Below are positions 17,601-27,582 of a stretch of DNA of 64,000 nucleotides, piece after piece; position 1 is the first letter of the stretch, and every line of letters starts with the position of its first letter. Made by a program: the position numbers and the translations under genes. Origin of the DNA: Pseudomonas wadenswilerensis (lineage in GTDB: Bacteria; Pseudomonadota; Gammaproteobacteria; Pseudomonadales; Pseudomonadaceae); the NCBI RefSeq assembly GCF_900497695.1, contig NZ_UIDD01000001.1, positions 434,001-498,000 on the forward strand, given 5' to 3'. A model generated the notes under the pieces. It was not told where the DNA came from and ran no database searches. It saw nothing but the letters and a program-made list of their open reading frames with translations.

Positions 17601-18988
17601 AACTGCACCTGAACCACGTCGAAAGTGTCGCGCAGCCTGAGCAAGCGGCCACTGGCGTCATAGTCGAGGTAAAGGCGGTTGTCGTTGCGGTCACCCAGTT
17701 GCGCCAGGCGCAGGCGCTGCGGATTGTTCGGGGTCGGCTGGAACAAGCGATAGAGACCGTCGACGCTTTCGATCAGCAGCTCGCCATTGTGCGCGCGACG
17801 CACGCTGAGGCCTTCGCCGGCGCTGAACACGGCATCACCACGAGGGATATGGCCCATGTCGACGACCCGTGCCTGTTCGTCGGTGAACAGCAGGCGCTCG
17901 CCGCCTTCAGGATGCGCTTCGATGGCGACGAAGACTTCGTAGTCGACGCTCCAGCCAGCGCCAAACAGGCTGTCGCGGCGTTCATCCCGGCTGTTGTAGT
18001 AGCGCTGCCAGTCCAGCGGGATCAGTCCGGGCAGGCTGAAATCGAGTTCGGCTTCGCCGCTCAACAGTTTGGCGCCAGTGGGGCTGTGGACCGGGTTGGG
18101 TGAGCCGGCGATGGCGTTGGTGATCGCGCCGGTCACCTGGCTGGTGACGGCGCTGCTGATGCCGCCAATCGCCATGCAGCCGAACTTGCTGTAGAACTTG
18201 CCGCCGCGCCCGCGCAGCATCATCAAGGCGGTAATCGCCAGGCCGATGCCCGGGGTCTTGCCGCTGCGAATCTCGCGGACCACGATCGAGCCGCCGCCGA
18301 TGCGCACGTTATCGGAGACCAGCCCGGCGTCGACGATCACCGCCTCGCAGGTGCTGCGATCGCCGCTGCGACAGGCCGGATGGCCGTTGATGGTGACCTT
18401 GCTCGAGCCTTCGGCCAGGTACTGCGGCGGCATCGGCGGATGCTTGCTGCAGAGGATCTTGTCGTCGTCGGCAGGCTCGGTGTTCGGCGCCGGGCTGGCG
18501 ACCGTAGGCCGCCACATCAGCGAGAAAAAGCCCTTGGCCATGTCGAGGAAGCTTTCTTCCTCCTCCTCGGCCGGCGGCTGAGCCGCGTCGCTGCCGGCGG
18601 GCGCCGCGGCGGCAACGATGACACCTGCAGCGCGGGCGGCCGGTTTGCCATTGGTGTGGGTGTTCTTCGAGCCGGTGAGGATGTTGGCCTGCACCGAGGG
18701 CGGGAACAAAAAGTTGCCGATGCCCTCGCATAAACTGCTTAAGCCCTTGTCGGCCCCGGTCTTGCTCATGGCCACGCCGACCACAATGCCCACCACTGCG
18801 CCGAGCACGAAGCAGCCGAGGCCGCCGGTAGCCACGGTAAGGCCCAGCGCCGCGGTCACCGCCGCGGTGGCCAGCACGCCGATGGCGACGTTGGCGGCGA
18901 CTTCCAGCACGCCGCTGACGATGTCGGCCATCATCGAGGTGTGCATCAGCGCGTCGCCCTGACGAGCGGCCCAAAGAGCGTCAGACAT
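14618..18988 (-). CDS. PAAR-Rhs type VI effector with C-terminal toxin domain
   Basis: 1456 residues. Residues about 20-80 contain hydrophobic helices ([20 protein letters not shown] and following), the Eag-chaperone-bound N-terminal part of prePAAR effectors. A PAAR-like segment follows ([27 protein letters not shown]), then a DUF6531-like entry ([19 protein letters not shown]) and many YD/Rhs repeats (YDxxGR). The core ends [27 protein letters not shown]. The last 121 residues are the variable toxin. They carry [19 protein letters not shown] and KNHDAVH, spaced like a His/Asn/His metal-nuclease motif, but this is inference. It is loaded on VgrG by PAAR with the Eag protein encoded just upstream. 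Confidence 0.93.
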   Translation of the reverse strand: [1456 protein letters not shown]

Positions 18989-19000
18989 GCAGGGTGCTCA

Positions 19001-19435
19001 TCAGGTCAGGGCGTCGAAGTTCAATGATTGCTTGATCGCCGCCCAGTGCGCCGCCTCGGCATCGCCCAGCGGTTGGGCCTTGACGTAGCTCAGGGCGAAC
19101 ATCTTGCGAGTGCCCGGTAGCACCAGGGCGAGCTGGTACTGATAGACCTTTTCGTTGCCCTTGCTGAACTGGCTGCGCAGCTCGATGCCGTCCACCGACT
19201 GCTCGGCGCCCAGGCGCACGGCCTGGCCAGGTTGAAAACGCAGGTCCTTGACCTGTTGTTGCAGACGTTCAAGCTGACCGTCGAAGTTGCTTTGCAGGGT
19301 TTCGCCGTCGGCCAGCAGGCTGCGGCTGACGATCAAAGATGTGCCGAGCTTGGCAAAGCGCAGGATATTGATGGTGGTGTCCTGCACCTCGACATCGGGC
19401 AGGGCAAACTGGAATTCGTTGAGACGATAAGTCAT
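19001..19435 (-). CDS. Eag-type T6SS chaperone (DcrB/DUF1795)
   Basis: 144 residues, no signal peptide. DUF1795/DcrB-like: MTYRLNEFQFALPDVEVQD, then FSKGNEKVYQYQLALVLPG and the conserved end WAAIKQSLNF. Proteins of this family (Eag) bind and shield the N-terminal transmembrane helices of PAAR effectors before loading. It sits between vgrG (15-base gap) and the PAAR-Rhs gene (12-base gap), exactly where the chaperone for this Rhs is expected. Confidence 0.9.
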   Translation of the reverse strand: MTYRLNEFQFALPDVEVQDTTINILRFAKLGTSLIVSRSLLADGETLQSNFDGQLERLQQQVKDLRFQPGQAVRLGAEQSVDGIELRSQFSKGNEKVYQYQLALVLPGTRKMFALSYVKAQPLGDAEAAHWAAIKQSLNFDALT

Positions 19436-19450
19436 GACGCAGGAATCTCT

Positions 19451-21394
19451 TTATTGGCTGGCTTTGGGCTTGGGGAAGATCGCTTCCACGGCGCCATCGA
19501 TGGTGCCTTTGACGCCTTGCCCGTCCGGAGTGGCGCCGGGGGCGCCGCCGATGTTCAGGTCCAGGGTGCCGCCGGTGTTGAACTGGGCATTGCCTTCGGC
19601 GTTGAGGTTGAACTGCACGCCGGTGAGGTTGATCTGGCCGCTGGCGTTGAGCTCGAGCACACTCTTGCCACACACCAGGCGCAGGTTCTCGCCGACCTCG
19701 ATCAGGTAGCTGCGGCTGATGCTGTCGGTCTTGGTCGAGCCCACCAGCAGGATGTCGTCGCGCTTGACCGCGCGAATACGGTCTTCGCCGATGGTCGCCA
19801 CTTCGCTGAAGTCCACCACCTTGTTACGGTTGTGGCCCACCCAGTGGCTCTCGTCGTTCTCGACCTCGATGTCCTGGTTGCGCTCGGCATGGATGTACAG
19901 CTGCTCGGCGCCCTTCTTGTCCTCCATGCGGATTTCGTTGAAGTTCGCTGGCGTGCCACCTTTGCTCGAACGGCTTTTCATCCCGCTCTGAGTGGCATTG
20001 GCCGGCAGGTCGTAGGGCACGGTCTGCTCGGCGTTGTACACCCGGCCAGTGATGATCGGCCGGTCCGGATCACCTTCAAGAAAGCTGACGATCACTTCCT
20101 GGCCGATCCGCGGGATCTGCATCGAGCCCCAGTTCTTGCCGGCCCAGGCCTGGGACACGCGGATCCAGCACGAGCTGTTCTCGTTGGACTGGTCATGGCG
20201 GTCCCAGTAGAAGTGCACCTTGACCCGGCCATACTGGTCGGTCCAGATCTCTTCACCGGCCGGACCGACCACGATGGCGGTCTGCGGTCCCTTGACCTGC
20301 GGGCGCAGGGTGCTGGCCAGGGGGCGGAAGCTCTGCTGCGCATCGATGCAGCTGAGGTTGCTTTCGAACTGTGCGTTGCCGCCACCGGCACCGGTTTCCA
20401 GGCGCTCCTGGACGACGTAGTAGCGGGCGCCGACGATCAGGTATTCGCGGTTCTGGTCCTGGCGGCTGAAGCCGCTCATGCTGAACAGGTTGCCGGCTGC
20501 CAGGCCCCGGGCGTTGCCGCGCAGCTCGATGCGCTCGTGCAGGCTTTGCAAGGCCTCGATGCGGGTACGGGCGTAATGCTCGCCGTCCTCGCTTTGCACG
20601 TAGGTGCCGGGGTAGTCGTATAGCGGGTAATCGCCAGCGGTGTGCGGACGCGGCATTTCCGAGCGCACGTCGATGCGTGCGCTGGGGCGCTGGAAGTCAT
20701 AGTCGTTGAGCTCCAGCGAGCCGGATTGCACCTCCTGGGCCAGATGCCAGTCGTTGAGGTGGTCGCGCTCGCGATGCTGGCCATCAGGTGGAAAGTACGG
20801 CACCGATTCGTAGCCCGGCACTACCTGATGGGCGCCATAGGCATCGGCCAGCACCAGCACGTGACGGTCCTTTTCGTGGCGGAAGTAGTAGTAGATACCT
20901 TCCTGTTCCATCAACCGGCTGACAAAGTCGAAGCTGGTCTCACGGTACTGCACGCAGTATTCCCACTCACGGTAGGGGCGGCTGAGACTGTCTTCGAAGT
21001 CGGAAAAACCCAGGTCGCGAAACACCTGCTTGATGATCTGCGGGATGGTCTGGTTCTGGAAGATGCGGCAATCGGAGGTCTTGCTCAGCAGCCACAGCCA
21101 CGGCCGCAGGGTCACCCGGTAACTGGCGAACTGGCCGCGGTCGATGCTCTGGCTGCAGCGCGACACGATGCCGTGAAAATACCGCGAGCGGCCCAGGTCC
21201 AGTTGCAGGCTCAAGCTCATGGGCTTGCCCAGCAACTGGTTGAGGTCGATGGACGAGTTGTCCGAGGTCAGCTGCAACTCGTAGTCGAACAGCCGCCCCA
21301 GCTCTTCGCCGCCACCCATTTCCGCCAGGATCAGGGCATCCGGGCCCAGCGGGCTGTTGATCTGCGCCAGTCGGGTGAATTGCTTGAATAGCAT
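19451..21394 (-). CDS. vgrG: VgrG spike protein (TssI)
   Basis: 647 residues. The gp27-like N-terminal region (FDYELQLTSDNSSIDLNQLLG, then WEYCVQYRETSFDFVSRLMEQEGIYYYF) is followed by the gp5-like OB-fold (DQYGRVKVHFYWDR, SCWIRVSQAWAG). The needle-like C-terminal repeats are rich in Gly/Asn. No additional catalytic domain is evident, so it is a structural spike carrying the PAAR-Rhs cargo. A 23-base gap separates it from clpV. Confidence 0.95.
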   Translation of the reverse strand: MLFKQFTRLAQINSPLGPDALILAEMGGGEELGRLFDYELQLTSDNSSIDLNQLLGKPMSLSLQLDLGRSRYFHGIVSRCSQSIDRGQFASYRVTLRPWLWLLSKTSDCRIFQNQTIPQIIKQVFRDLGFSDFEDSLSRPYREWEYCVQYRETSFDFVSRLMEQEGIYYYFRHEKDRHVLVLADAYGAHQVVPGYESVPYFPPDGQHRERDHLNDWHLAQEVQSGSLELNDYDFQRPSARIDVRSEMPRPHTAGDYPLYDYPGTYVQSEDGEHYARTRIEALQSLHERIELRGNARGLAAGNLFSMSGFSRQDQNREYLIVGARYYVVQERLETGAGGGNAQFESNLSCIDAQQSFRPLASTLRPQVKGPQTAIVVGPAGEEIWTDQYGRVKVHFYWDRHDQSNENSSCWIRVSQAWAGKNWGSMQIPRIGQEVIVSFLEGDPDRPIITGRVYNAEQTVPYDLPANATQSGMKSRSSKGGTPANFNEIRMEDKKGAEQLYIHAERNQDIEVENDESHWVGHNRNKVVDFSEVATIGEDRIRAVKRDDILLVGSTKTDSISRSYLIEVGENLRLVCGKSVLELNASGQINLTGVQFNLNAEGNAQFNTGGTLDLNIGGAPGATPDGQGVKGTIDGAVEAIFPKPKASQ

Positions 21395-21417
21395 CGTTTA
21401 TCTCGTCAAACGCGCCA

Positions 21418-24096
21418 TCACGGCGCGTCGCTGAAGTGGTAGTGCAGCTCGTTGGCGTGGCAGCTGATGCGCACCCCGGCCAGGGCCTTGCCTTCGAGCA
21501 TGCGCGTCAGGAACTCGCGGCTCATGTCCGGCAACAGGCTGTTGGTCAGGATCGCGTCGATCATCCGTCCGCCGCTTTCAGTCTCGCTGCAGCGCGAGAC
21601 GATCAGGTCGACCACCTCGTCGTCGTAGTCGAAGGCGACCTTGTGGGTGCCTTGTACGCGCTTGCGGATGCGTTCGAGCTGCAGGCGGGTGATGGCCTTG
21701 AGCATCTCGTCGCTGAGCGGGTAGTAGGGGATGGTCACCAGACGCCCGAGCAGTGCTGGCGGGAAGATCTCCAGCAGCGGTTGGCGCAGTGCGGTGGCGA
21801 TTGCTTCCGGTTCGGGGATGTTCTGCGGGTCCTTGCACACCTGGGAAATCAGCTCGGTACCGGCGTTGGTGGTGAGCAGGATCAGGGTGTTCTTGAAGTC
21901 GATCACCCGGCCTTCGCCGTCTTCCATCACGCCTTTGTCGAACACCTGGAAGAAGATCTCGTGCACGTCCGGGTGGGCCTTCTCCACCTCATCCAGCAAT
22001 ACCACGCTGTAGGGCTTGCGCCGCACCGCCTCGGTCAGCACACCACCTTCGCCGTAGCCGACATAGCCGGGCGGGGCGCCCTTGAGGGTCGAGACGGTAT
22101 GGGCTTCCTGGAACTCGCTCATGTTGATGGTGATGACGTTCTGCTCACCGCCATACATGGCTTCGGCGAGGGCCAGGGCGGTTTCGGTCTTGCCCACCCC
22201 GGAGGTACCGGCGAGCATGAACACGCCAATCGGCTTGTTGGGGTTGTCGAGGCCGGCGCGGGAAGTCTGGATGCGCTTGGCGATCATCTGCAGGGCATGG
22301 TCCTGGCCGATGATGCGCTTGGCCAGGTGCTGATCGAGCTTGAGCACGGTTTCCAGCTCGTTGCGGGCCATGCGCCCGACCGGGATGCCGGTCCAGTCGG
22401 CAACCACCGAGGCCACGGCCTGGTAGTCGACGGTCGGTAGGATCAGCGGAGTTTCACCTTGCAGGTCGCTCAGGCGTTGTTGCAGGTCGATGAGTTTTTC
22501 GCGCAGCTCATGGCTCTGTTCGCTGCCCGTGTCGCGGTCGACCACGCCGACGTTTTCGCGCAGTTGCGCACGGGTGGCCAGCAGCTCGTCGACCAGGGTT
22601 TTCTCTTCGGCCCAGCGGCTTTCCAGTTCGGCCAGGCGCTCGCGCTCAGCAGCCAGCAAGGTTTCAGACTGTTGCTGGCGGTTGCCGATGGCGATACCGA
22701 TCGCCTGTTCGCGGGCGATGATCTGCAGCTCGGTTTCCAGTGCCTCGATGCGCCGGCGGCTGTCATCCACTTCAGCCGGCACCGCGTGCAGGCTGATGGC
22801 GACGCGGGCGCAGGCGGTGTCGAGCAGGCTGACGGACTTGTCTGGCAACTGGCGCGCCGGGATGTAGCGGTGGGAGAGCTTGACCGAAGCTTCGAGGGCT
22901 TCATCGAGGATCTGCACCTGGTGGTGCTGCTCCATGGTCGAGGCCACGCCGCGCATCATCAGCAACGCCTTGTCTTCGCTCGGCTCGGCGACCTGCACCA
23001 CCTGGAAGCGGCGGGTCAGGGCCGGGTCTTTCTCGATGTGCTTCTTGTACTCGGCCCAGGTGGTGGCGGCCACGGTGCGCAGGCTGCCGCGGGCCAGGGC
23101 TGGCTTGAGCAGGTTGGCGGCATCACCGGTACCGGCCGCGCCACCGGCACCGACCAGGGTGTGGGCTTCATCGATGAACAGAATGATCGGTTTCGGCGAG
23201 GCCTGAACATCCTCGATGACCTGGCGCAGGCGCTGCTCGAACTCGCCCTTCATGCTCGCCCCGGCCTGCAGCAGGCCGACATCCAGGCTGCGCAGTTCGA
23301 CGTCTTTGAGCGAAGGCGGGACATCGCCGGCGACGATACGCAGGGCAAAGCCTTCGACCACTGCGGTCTTGCCCACACCGGCTTCACCGGTGAGGATCGG
23401 GTTGTTCTGCCGGCGACGCATGAGGATATCCACCAGTTGGCGGATCTCTTCATCACGGCCGACGATCGGGTCGAGCTTGCCGCTGCGCGCCTGCTCGGTG
23501 AGGTCAACGGTAAAGCGCTTGAGCGCTTCCTGTTTGCCCAGGGCGCTGGGGGCCATGGCACCGCTGGCTTCGCCCGGCACGGCGCCGGCATTGAAACCGT
23601 CGCTGGCGCTCAGGGCGTTTTCCGGCGAATCACCGACATACTCGTCAAAACGTTCGCTGAGGGCTTCGACCTTGATCTTGGCAAACTCCGACGACAGGCC
23701 GAGCAAGGCATTGCGCAGGCTCGGGGTCTTGAGGATACCGAGCACCAGGTAGCCGGTGCGCACCTGGCTTGCGCCGAACATCAGGCTGCCATACACCCAG
23801 CCACGCTCGACGGCTTCTTCGACGTGGGAAGACAGATCGGTGATCGAGGTCGAGCCGCGGGGCAAGCGGTCCAGGGCATCGGTCAGCTCACGGGCCAGGC
23901 GCGCGGGCTCAAGGTTGAACTGGCGGATGATGCGGTGCAGGTCCGAGTCCTGCAGTTGCAGCAGTTGATGAAACCAGTGGGCCAGTTCCACATAAGGGTT
24001 GCCCCGCAATTTGCAGAACACCGTGGCGGCCTCGATGGCCTTGTAAGCGACGCTGTTGAGTTTGCCGAACAGCGCGGCGCGGCTGATTTCACCCAT
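21418..24096 (-). CDS. clpV: T6SS sheath-disassembly AAA+ ATPase ClpV (TssH)
   Basis: 892 residues. Clp-N domain first ([17 protein letters not shown]). The D1 AAA domain has Walker [14 protein letters not shown] and Walker [16 protein letters not shown]; a coiled-coil middle region is present; D2 has Walker [17 protein letters not shown] and [11 protein letters not shown]. It recognises contracted TssBC sheath and recycles it in the cytoplasm. It overlaps the preceding tssG by 8 bases. Confidence 0.97.
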   Translation of the reverse strand: MGEISRAALFGKLNSVAYKAIEAATVFCKLRGNPYVELAHWFHQLLQLQDSDLHRIIRQFNLEPARLARELTDALDRLPRGSTSITDLSSHVEEAVERGWVYGSLMFGASQVRTGYLVLGILKTPSLRNALLGLSSEFAKIKVEALSERFDEYVGDSPENALSASDGFNAGAVPGEASGAMAPSALGKQEALKRFTVDLTEQARSGKLDPIVGRDEEIRQLVDILMRRRQNNPILTGEAGVGKTAVVEGFALRIVAGDVPPSLKDVELRSLDVGLLQAGASMKGEFEQRLRQVIEDVQASPKPIILFIDEAHTLVGAGGAAGTGDAANLLKPALARGSLRTVAATTWAEYKKHIEKDPALTRRFQVVQVAEPSEDKALLMMRGVASTMEQHHQVQILDEALEASVKLSHRYIPARQLPDKSVSLLDTACARVAISLHAVPAEVDDSRRRIEALETELQIIAREQAIGIAIGNRQQQSETLLAAERERLAELESRWAEEKTLVDELLATRAQLRENVGVVDRDTGSEQSHELREKLIDLQQRLSDLQGETPLILPTVDYQAVASVVADWTGIPVGRMARNELETVLKLDQHLAKRIIGQDHALQMIAKRIQTSRAGLDNPNKPIGVFMLAGTSGVGKTETALALAEAMYGGEQNVITINMSEFQEAHTVSTLKGAPPGYVGYGEGGVLTEAVRRKPYSVVLLDEVEKAHPDVHEIFFQVFDKGVMEDGEGRVIDFKNTLILLTTNAGTELISQVCKDPQNIPEPEAIATALRQPLLEIFPPALLGRLVTIPYYPLSDEMLKAITRLQLERIRKRVQGTHKVAFDYDDEVVDLIVSRCSETESGGRMIDAILTNSLLPDMSREFLTRMLEGKALAGVRISCHANELHYHFSDAP

Positions 24097-25141
24097 GTTC
24101 CGGACTCCTTGTGGATTGCGATGCGGTCGCCTGCTCGGCGTAGTACCGAGCCAGTGTCAGATCCCTGGCATCGTGTTGCGGGCGGCCCAGCCAGGTATCG
24201 AAACCCAGGCGTCGACCGGTGTTGAGTTGCAGGGCGGGTATCTGCTCCTGCTGCAGGATCAGGTTCAGGTCCCAGTCCAGCTCGTGCCCCTGATGCTCGG
24301 CGACCCAGGCCACCAGCTCGCCAAAGGCACTGCCATCGGGCAACAGTGACAGGTACTGGTCCAGGCTCAGCGGCCCCAGGCAGATGCGAAACTTGTGCTG
24401 GCGGTCCCAGACGTGGCTGCCCAGGCACACATCCATGCCCAACTGGTTGGCGCTCGCACCCAGGCGGCTGCGCTCCGGCAGTTGTAGCCACTGACTGACA
24501 TATTCCTCGATGCTCACCGGCACGCCGAAGTACGCCCCGAGAATGCCACGCAGGCCATCCGGGTAGCGGGTCTGGGCGGCGAGATGGCCGCTGTAGTGCA
24601 GCTTGGCGGTGTCCGGCAACGGGCCCTGGTCGCGCAGCGCCGGTGTGCCGCGGCCGCTCAGGGCGGCCAGGCGCGCGGCCCAGTAGTCGTCATCGGGGCG
24701 GTCATGGCTGACCGTCGGCCGCGCCTCGGCCCAGGCCCGGTAGAACAGGCTCAGCAGGCGGTGATGAAACACATCGAGAAAGCGCTTGCTGGTGCTGTCG
24801 GCGTTGTTGCGCTGGCGCTCGCGCATGTACTCGGTCAGGTGCAGGGGCAGGGGGCCGTTGGGGCCGCCGAGGCCAAAGAAGAACTGCTCCAGGCGCGCCG
24901 GGCCCTGCTCTGTGGCAGGCGTCAGCGATGCCAGGGTTGCCGGCGCAAAAGCGCAATCGAGCTGCTGGCCAAGGCGAACCGGCTCATCGGCCAGGCGCAG
25001 GGAATGGCCGAAGCGTGGCAACTGCGGCGACTCGCACTCAAGCCGGCGCAGGGCCTGGAAGAAATCGTAGTTCCAGGGTTCGGCCTGCATCTCGCTGAGG
25101 ATATTCACAGGGTCGGACGGCGTCCGGGCTTGGCTTTCCAT
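24089..25141 (-). CDS. tssG: T6SS baseplate protein TssG
   Basis: 350 residues, cytoplasmic baseplate wedge subunit (ImpH/VasB family). Typical N-terminus EPWNYDFFQALRRLE with RFGHSLRLADEPVRLGQ, then FFGLGGPNGPLPLHLTEYM, the family's most conserved block. The C-terminal part has GSHVWDRQHKFRICLGPL. The ATG at 25141 overlaps tssF by 37 bases, indicating coupled translation. Confidence 0.96.
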   Translation of the reverse strand: MESQARTPSDPVNILSEMQAEPWNYDFFQALRRLECESPQLPRFGHSLRLADEPVRLGQQLDCAFAPATLASLTPATEQGPARLEQFFFGLGGPNGPLPLHLTEYMRERQRNNADSTSKRFLDVFHHRLLSLFYRAWAEARPTVSHDRPDDDYWAARLAALSGRGTPALRDQGPLPDTAKLHYSGHLAAQTRYPDGLRGILGAYFGVPVSIEEYVSQWLQLPERSRLGASANQLGMDVCLGSHVWDRQHKFRICLGPLSLDQYLSLLPDGSAFGELVAWVAEHQGHELDWDLNLILQQEQIPALQLNTGRRLGFDTWLGRPQHDARDLTLARYYAEQATASQSTRSPEHG

Positions 25142-26964
25142 CGCATGATCTCGCCGCGTTCGGTGGTACGGAGCACCGTCTCGGTAAAGCTGTTGATCGA
25201 CACGTAACGTGCCAGGAAACGCTCGAACACTGCACCGAGGAGGAACACCCCGGTGCCGCGGAAGGCGTTCTCATCGAACTCCAGGGTGATCTCCAGGCCA
25301 CGGCCAAAGACGATCGGCCCGGGCATTGGCAGCCGTCGCGTGCAAGCCTTGCTGCTGACCTCACGCAGGCCGTCGATCTGCAGTTGCAGGGCGGCGTCAT
25401 GGCTGTCGCCGTACAGGCGCAGCAGCTCGCGCAGAGCGGCTGCGCCCTGGCCCTGTTCGGTCAGCGACAGGTAGTTCAGCGACAGCTGGCTGATCAGGCG
25501 CCAGGCCTTGTTGTCATGGGCGTGGCTGGCACGCGGCCGGCTTGGCCCGACCAGGCAGCGAATGGCGGCCACTGGCGCGCTGTCGGCCAGCGTGAAATCG
25601 CTGCGGCCATCGCCAACGTTCATGAACAGCGGCAGATCGCGGTTGGTACACAGGGCGCTGACGCCCAGTTGGCGCAGGTCATGGCGGTAGGGCGCCTGCT
25701 GACCATCGACCAGGCTGATGAAGGTCTCGCTGCCCATGTAGGTCGAGCGGGTGCCGTTGCGCCGCTGTTCGCTGGAAAGCATGCGTGGTTCGCGGCGCAC
25801 GATGTAGTACGCCTGGTCACGGCCATAGCGCGCTGGATCGCGCACGGCATAGAACGGCAGGAAACTCTGGTCGGGGCCGGTGCCGTGACCGGTCACACTG
25901 CTCAGCGAGTGGATCTCGAAATCCGTCGGCCGGGTGCGGTCAGCGATCACGTGGTGCTCGTTGACCCGGTCGCTCAGGTGGATCCGGTCGACACGGCGCG
26001 GGAACAGATTGATCGCCGGAGTACAGAAGGGCACGAACTGCTCGACGCCGACGCTGCCTTCCAGCGTCTGGTCGTAGCGCTCGAACAGCACGATCAGCTC
26101 CAGCTCCTGCCCGTCGCAACGTTTTACCGCGCGACTCAGCTCGGCGAACTCGACGAACAGGAAACGCTGCGGCAAAGCGAAGTATTCCTGCAGCAGGCGG
26201 TAACCCTGGAACGCCTGCGGGACCACCGGCAAGGCTGCCTCGCGGTCATCGAAGCCGCACGGGCGCAGGGCCGAGGCAGGAATGCGCTCGACCCAGTCGC
26301 TGCCGGGCTGGCGCGCGAACACCGCACAGGCGTTGCCCAGCAACTGCTCATAAAGGCGAAACGGCAGTTCATCGGCGCCGTTGAGGTACAGCGGCAGGCT
26401 GCTGAGGTCGAGCGCGTTGAACGGCAGCTCGGCGCCGGTACGCAAGGTAATGCGCAACCCGGCGCGGGCTTTCGGTTCACTGGCGGCAAGGCGCCCGAGG
26501 TTGGCTGCGGGATTGCCGAAGTATTCGGCCTGGGCCACCTGCAGCGGCCACAGCGTGACCGGGTGGGCACTGCGAAATTCACAGGGCGTCTGCGAATTGC
26601 GGCCAAGGGTGGCGCGCAGCACGCTGCCACGGGGCAGGGTGAAACCAGCACTGAGCGAACCTTCGTCAGGATCGGCCTGCATCTGCACCACGGCCATCGA
26701 CGGCGTCGGTGCCAGGTAGTGCGGGTAGGCGATCTCCAGCAGGTTGTGGGTGAAGGTCGGGTACTCGGCATCGAGCTTGAGTTGTACCCGTGCGGTCAGG
26801 TAGGCAAAACCTTCGAGCAGACGCTCGACATAGGGGTCGGCGCAGTCAATGCCGGACAGGGTCAGACGCCCGGCGATCTTCGGGTATTCCCTGGCGAATT
26901 CTGCCGCGCTTTCACGGATGTGTTGCAGTTCCTGGTTGTACAGCTCGAGCAGGCGCGGGTTCAT
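25105..26964 (-). CDS. tssF: T6SS baseplate protein TssF
   Basis: 619 residues, ImpG/VasA family. The N-terminus [20 protein letters not shown] and [20 protein letters not shown] are diagnostic. The C-terminal part contains [30 protein letters not shown] without interruption. Forms the (TssF)2-TssG wedge with TssE and TssK. The ATG overlaps the tssE stop by 4 bases. Confidence 0.96.
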   Translation of the reverse strand: MNPRLLELYNQELQHIRESAAEFAREYPKIAGRLTLSGIDCADPYVERLLEGFAYLTARVQLKLDAEYPTFTHNLLEIAYPHYLAPTPSMAVVQMQADPDEGSLSAGFTLPRGSVLRATLGRNSQTPCEFRSAHPVTLWPLQVAQAEYFGNPAANLGRLAASEPKARAGLRITLRTGAELPFNALDLSSLPLYLNGADELPFRLYEQLLGNACAVFARQPGSDWVERIPASALRPCGFDDREAALPVVPQAFQGYRLLQEYFALPQRFLFVEFAELSRAVKRCDGQELELIVLFERYDQTLEGSVGVEQFVPFCTPAINLFPRRVDRIHLSDRVNEHHVIADRTRPTDFEIHSLSSVTGHGTGPDQSFLPFYAVRDPARYGRDQAYYIVRREPRMLSSEQRRNGTRSTYMGSETFISLVDGQQAPYRHDLRQLGVSALCTNRDLPLFMNVGDGRSDFTLADSAPVAAIRCLVGPSRPRASHAHDNKAWRLISQLSLNYLSLTEQGQGAAALRELLRLYGDSHDAALQLQIDGLREVSSKACTRRLPMPGPIVFGRGLEITLEFDENAFRGTGVFLLGAVFERFLARYVSINSFTETVLRTTERGEIMRWKAKPGRRPTL

Positions 26965-27476
26965 GGACGTCTCCGGCGCTCGGCGGGGGCAACCCGGACA
27001 TGCCCGGATTCCAGGTCAAGGTCTGTGCGCAGCAGCAACGGCAGTGCCGCGGGCTGGGCCCACAGGTCGCCTTCGATCTCGAAACTCAGGGCGTTGTTGT
27101 TCATTTCCCCCGGTGCGACCTGGGCGCGAACCCGCAGGCTGCTGCGCAGGATGCGCGGTTCGAAGGTGGCGATGGCCTGGTAAATGATGCTCTCCAGAGC
27201 GCTGATATCAATGTTCGAGGCGCTGTTACCGGCCAGTGCCGGCAGGCCGTAGTTGACCACCGAGGTGCCGGCCGCAGTGTTGAGCGTGGCGCCAGCATCA
27301 AGCAGTGAGGTGGTATTGAGTAGCCAGGTGAGATCGCGCAGTACTGACGCCTTGAGCTGGTTCAGCGACAGCACGCGTTTGTCGTTGGCTTCTTGCAGGT
27401 TGCCGGGCTCGTCGTCGGTCAGACGATCGAGCAGCGAAGGCTGCAGGCGGTCACGTGCAGCGATTTCGGCTACCAA
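26961..27476 (-). CDS. tssE: T6SS baseplate protein TssE (gp25-like)
   Basis: 171 residues, lysozyme-like gp25 fold. [13 protein letters not shown] is followed by [20 protein letters not shown] and the gp25 region [17 protein letters not shown]. The start is a TTG with a GGAG RBS 7 bases upstream; no ATG gives the full family N-terminus. In P. aeruginosa H1 the gene before tssE is tagJ; here the 106-base gap to hcp holds only a double REP hairpin. Confidence 0.93.
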   Translation of the reverse strand: MVAEIAARDRLQPSLLDRLTDDEPGNLQEANDKRVLSLNQLKASVLRDLTWLLNTTSLLDAGATLNTAAGTSVVNYGLPALAGNSASNIDISALESIIYQAIATFEPRILRSSLRVRAQVAPGEMNNNALSFEIEGDLWAQPAALPLLLRTDLDLESGHVRVAPAERRRRP

Positions 27477-27518
27477 GGGGCGGCTCCGGTGGTGGGATTC
27501 AAGATTGCGTTGGCCTTA

Positions 27519-27570
27519 TCGCGGGGCAAGCCCGCTCCTACCAGGTGGGAGCGGGCTTGCCCCGCGAAGA
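27519..27570. repeat. Double REP element (palindromic pair) between hcp and tssE
   Basis: TCGCGGGGCAAGCCCGCTCC and its reverse complement lie head to head around a short ACC-AGGT centre, making a near-perfect hairpin with arms over 20 bp. The sequence is of the Pseudomonas REP type and similar copies occur at 54.2 kb. In this position it can stabilise the upstream hcp message or reduce read-through into tssE-clpV-rhs. Confidence 0.88.
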
Positions 27571-27582
27571 GGGCGAAACGCA

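Noticed and set aside
14618-18988. Repetitive YD tracts as a recombination or CRISPR-like array
   Set aside because: The repetition is at protein level, typical of Rhs shells; there are no identical spaced DNA repeats.
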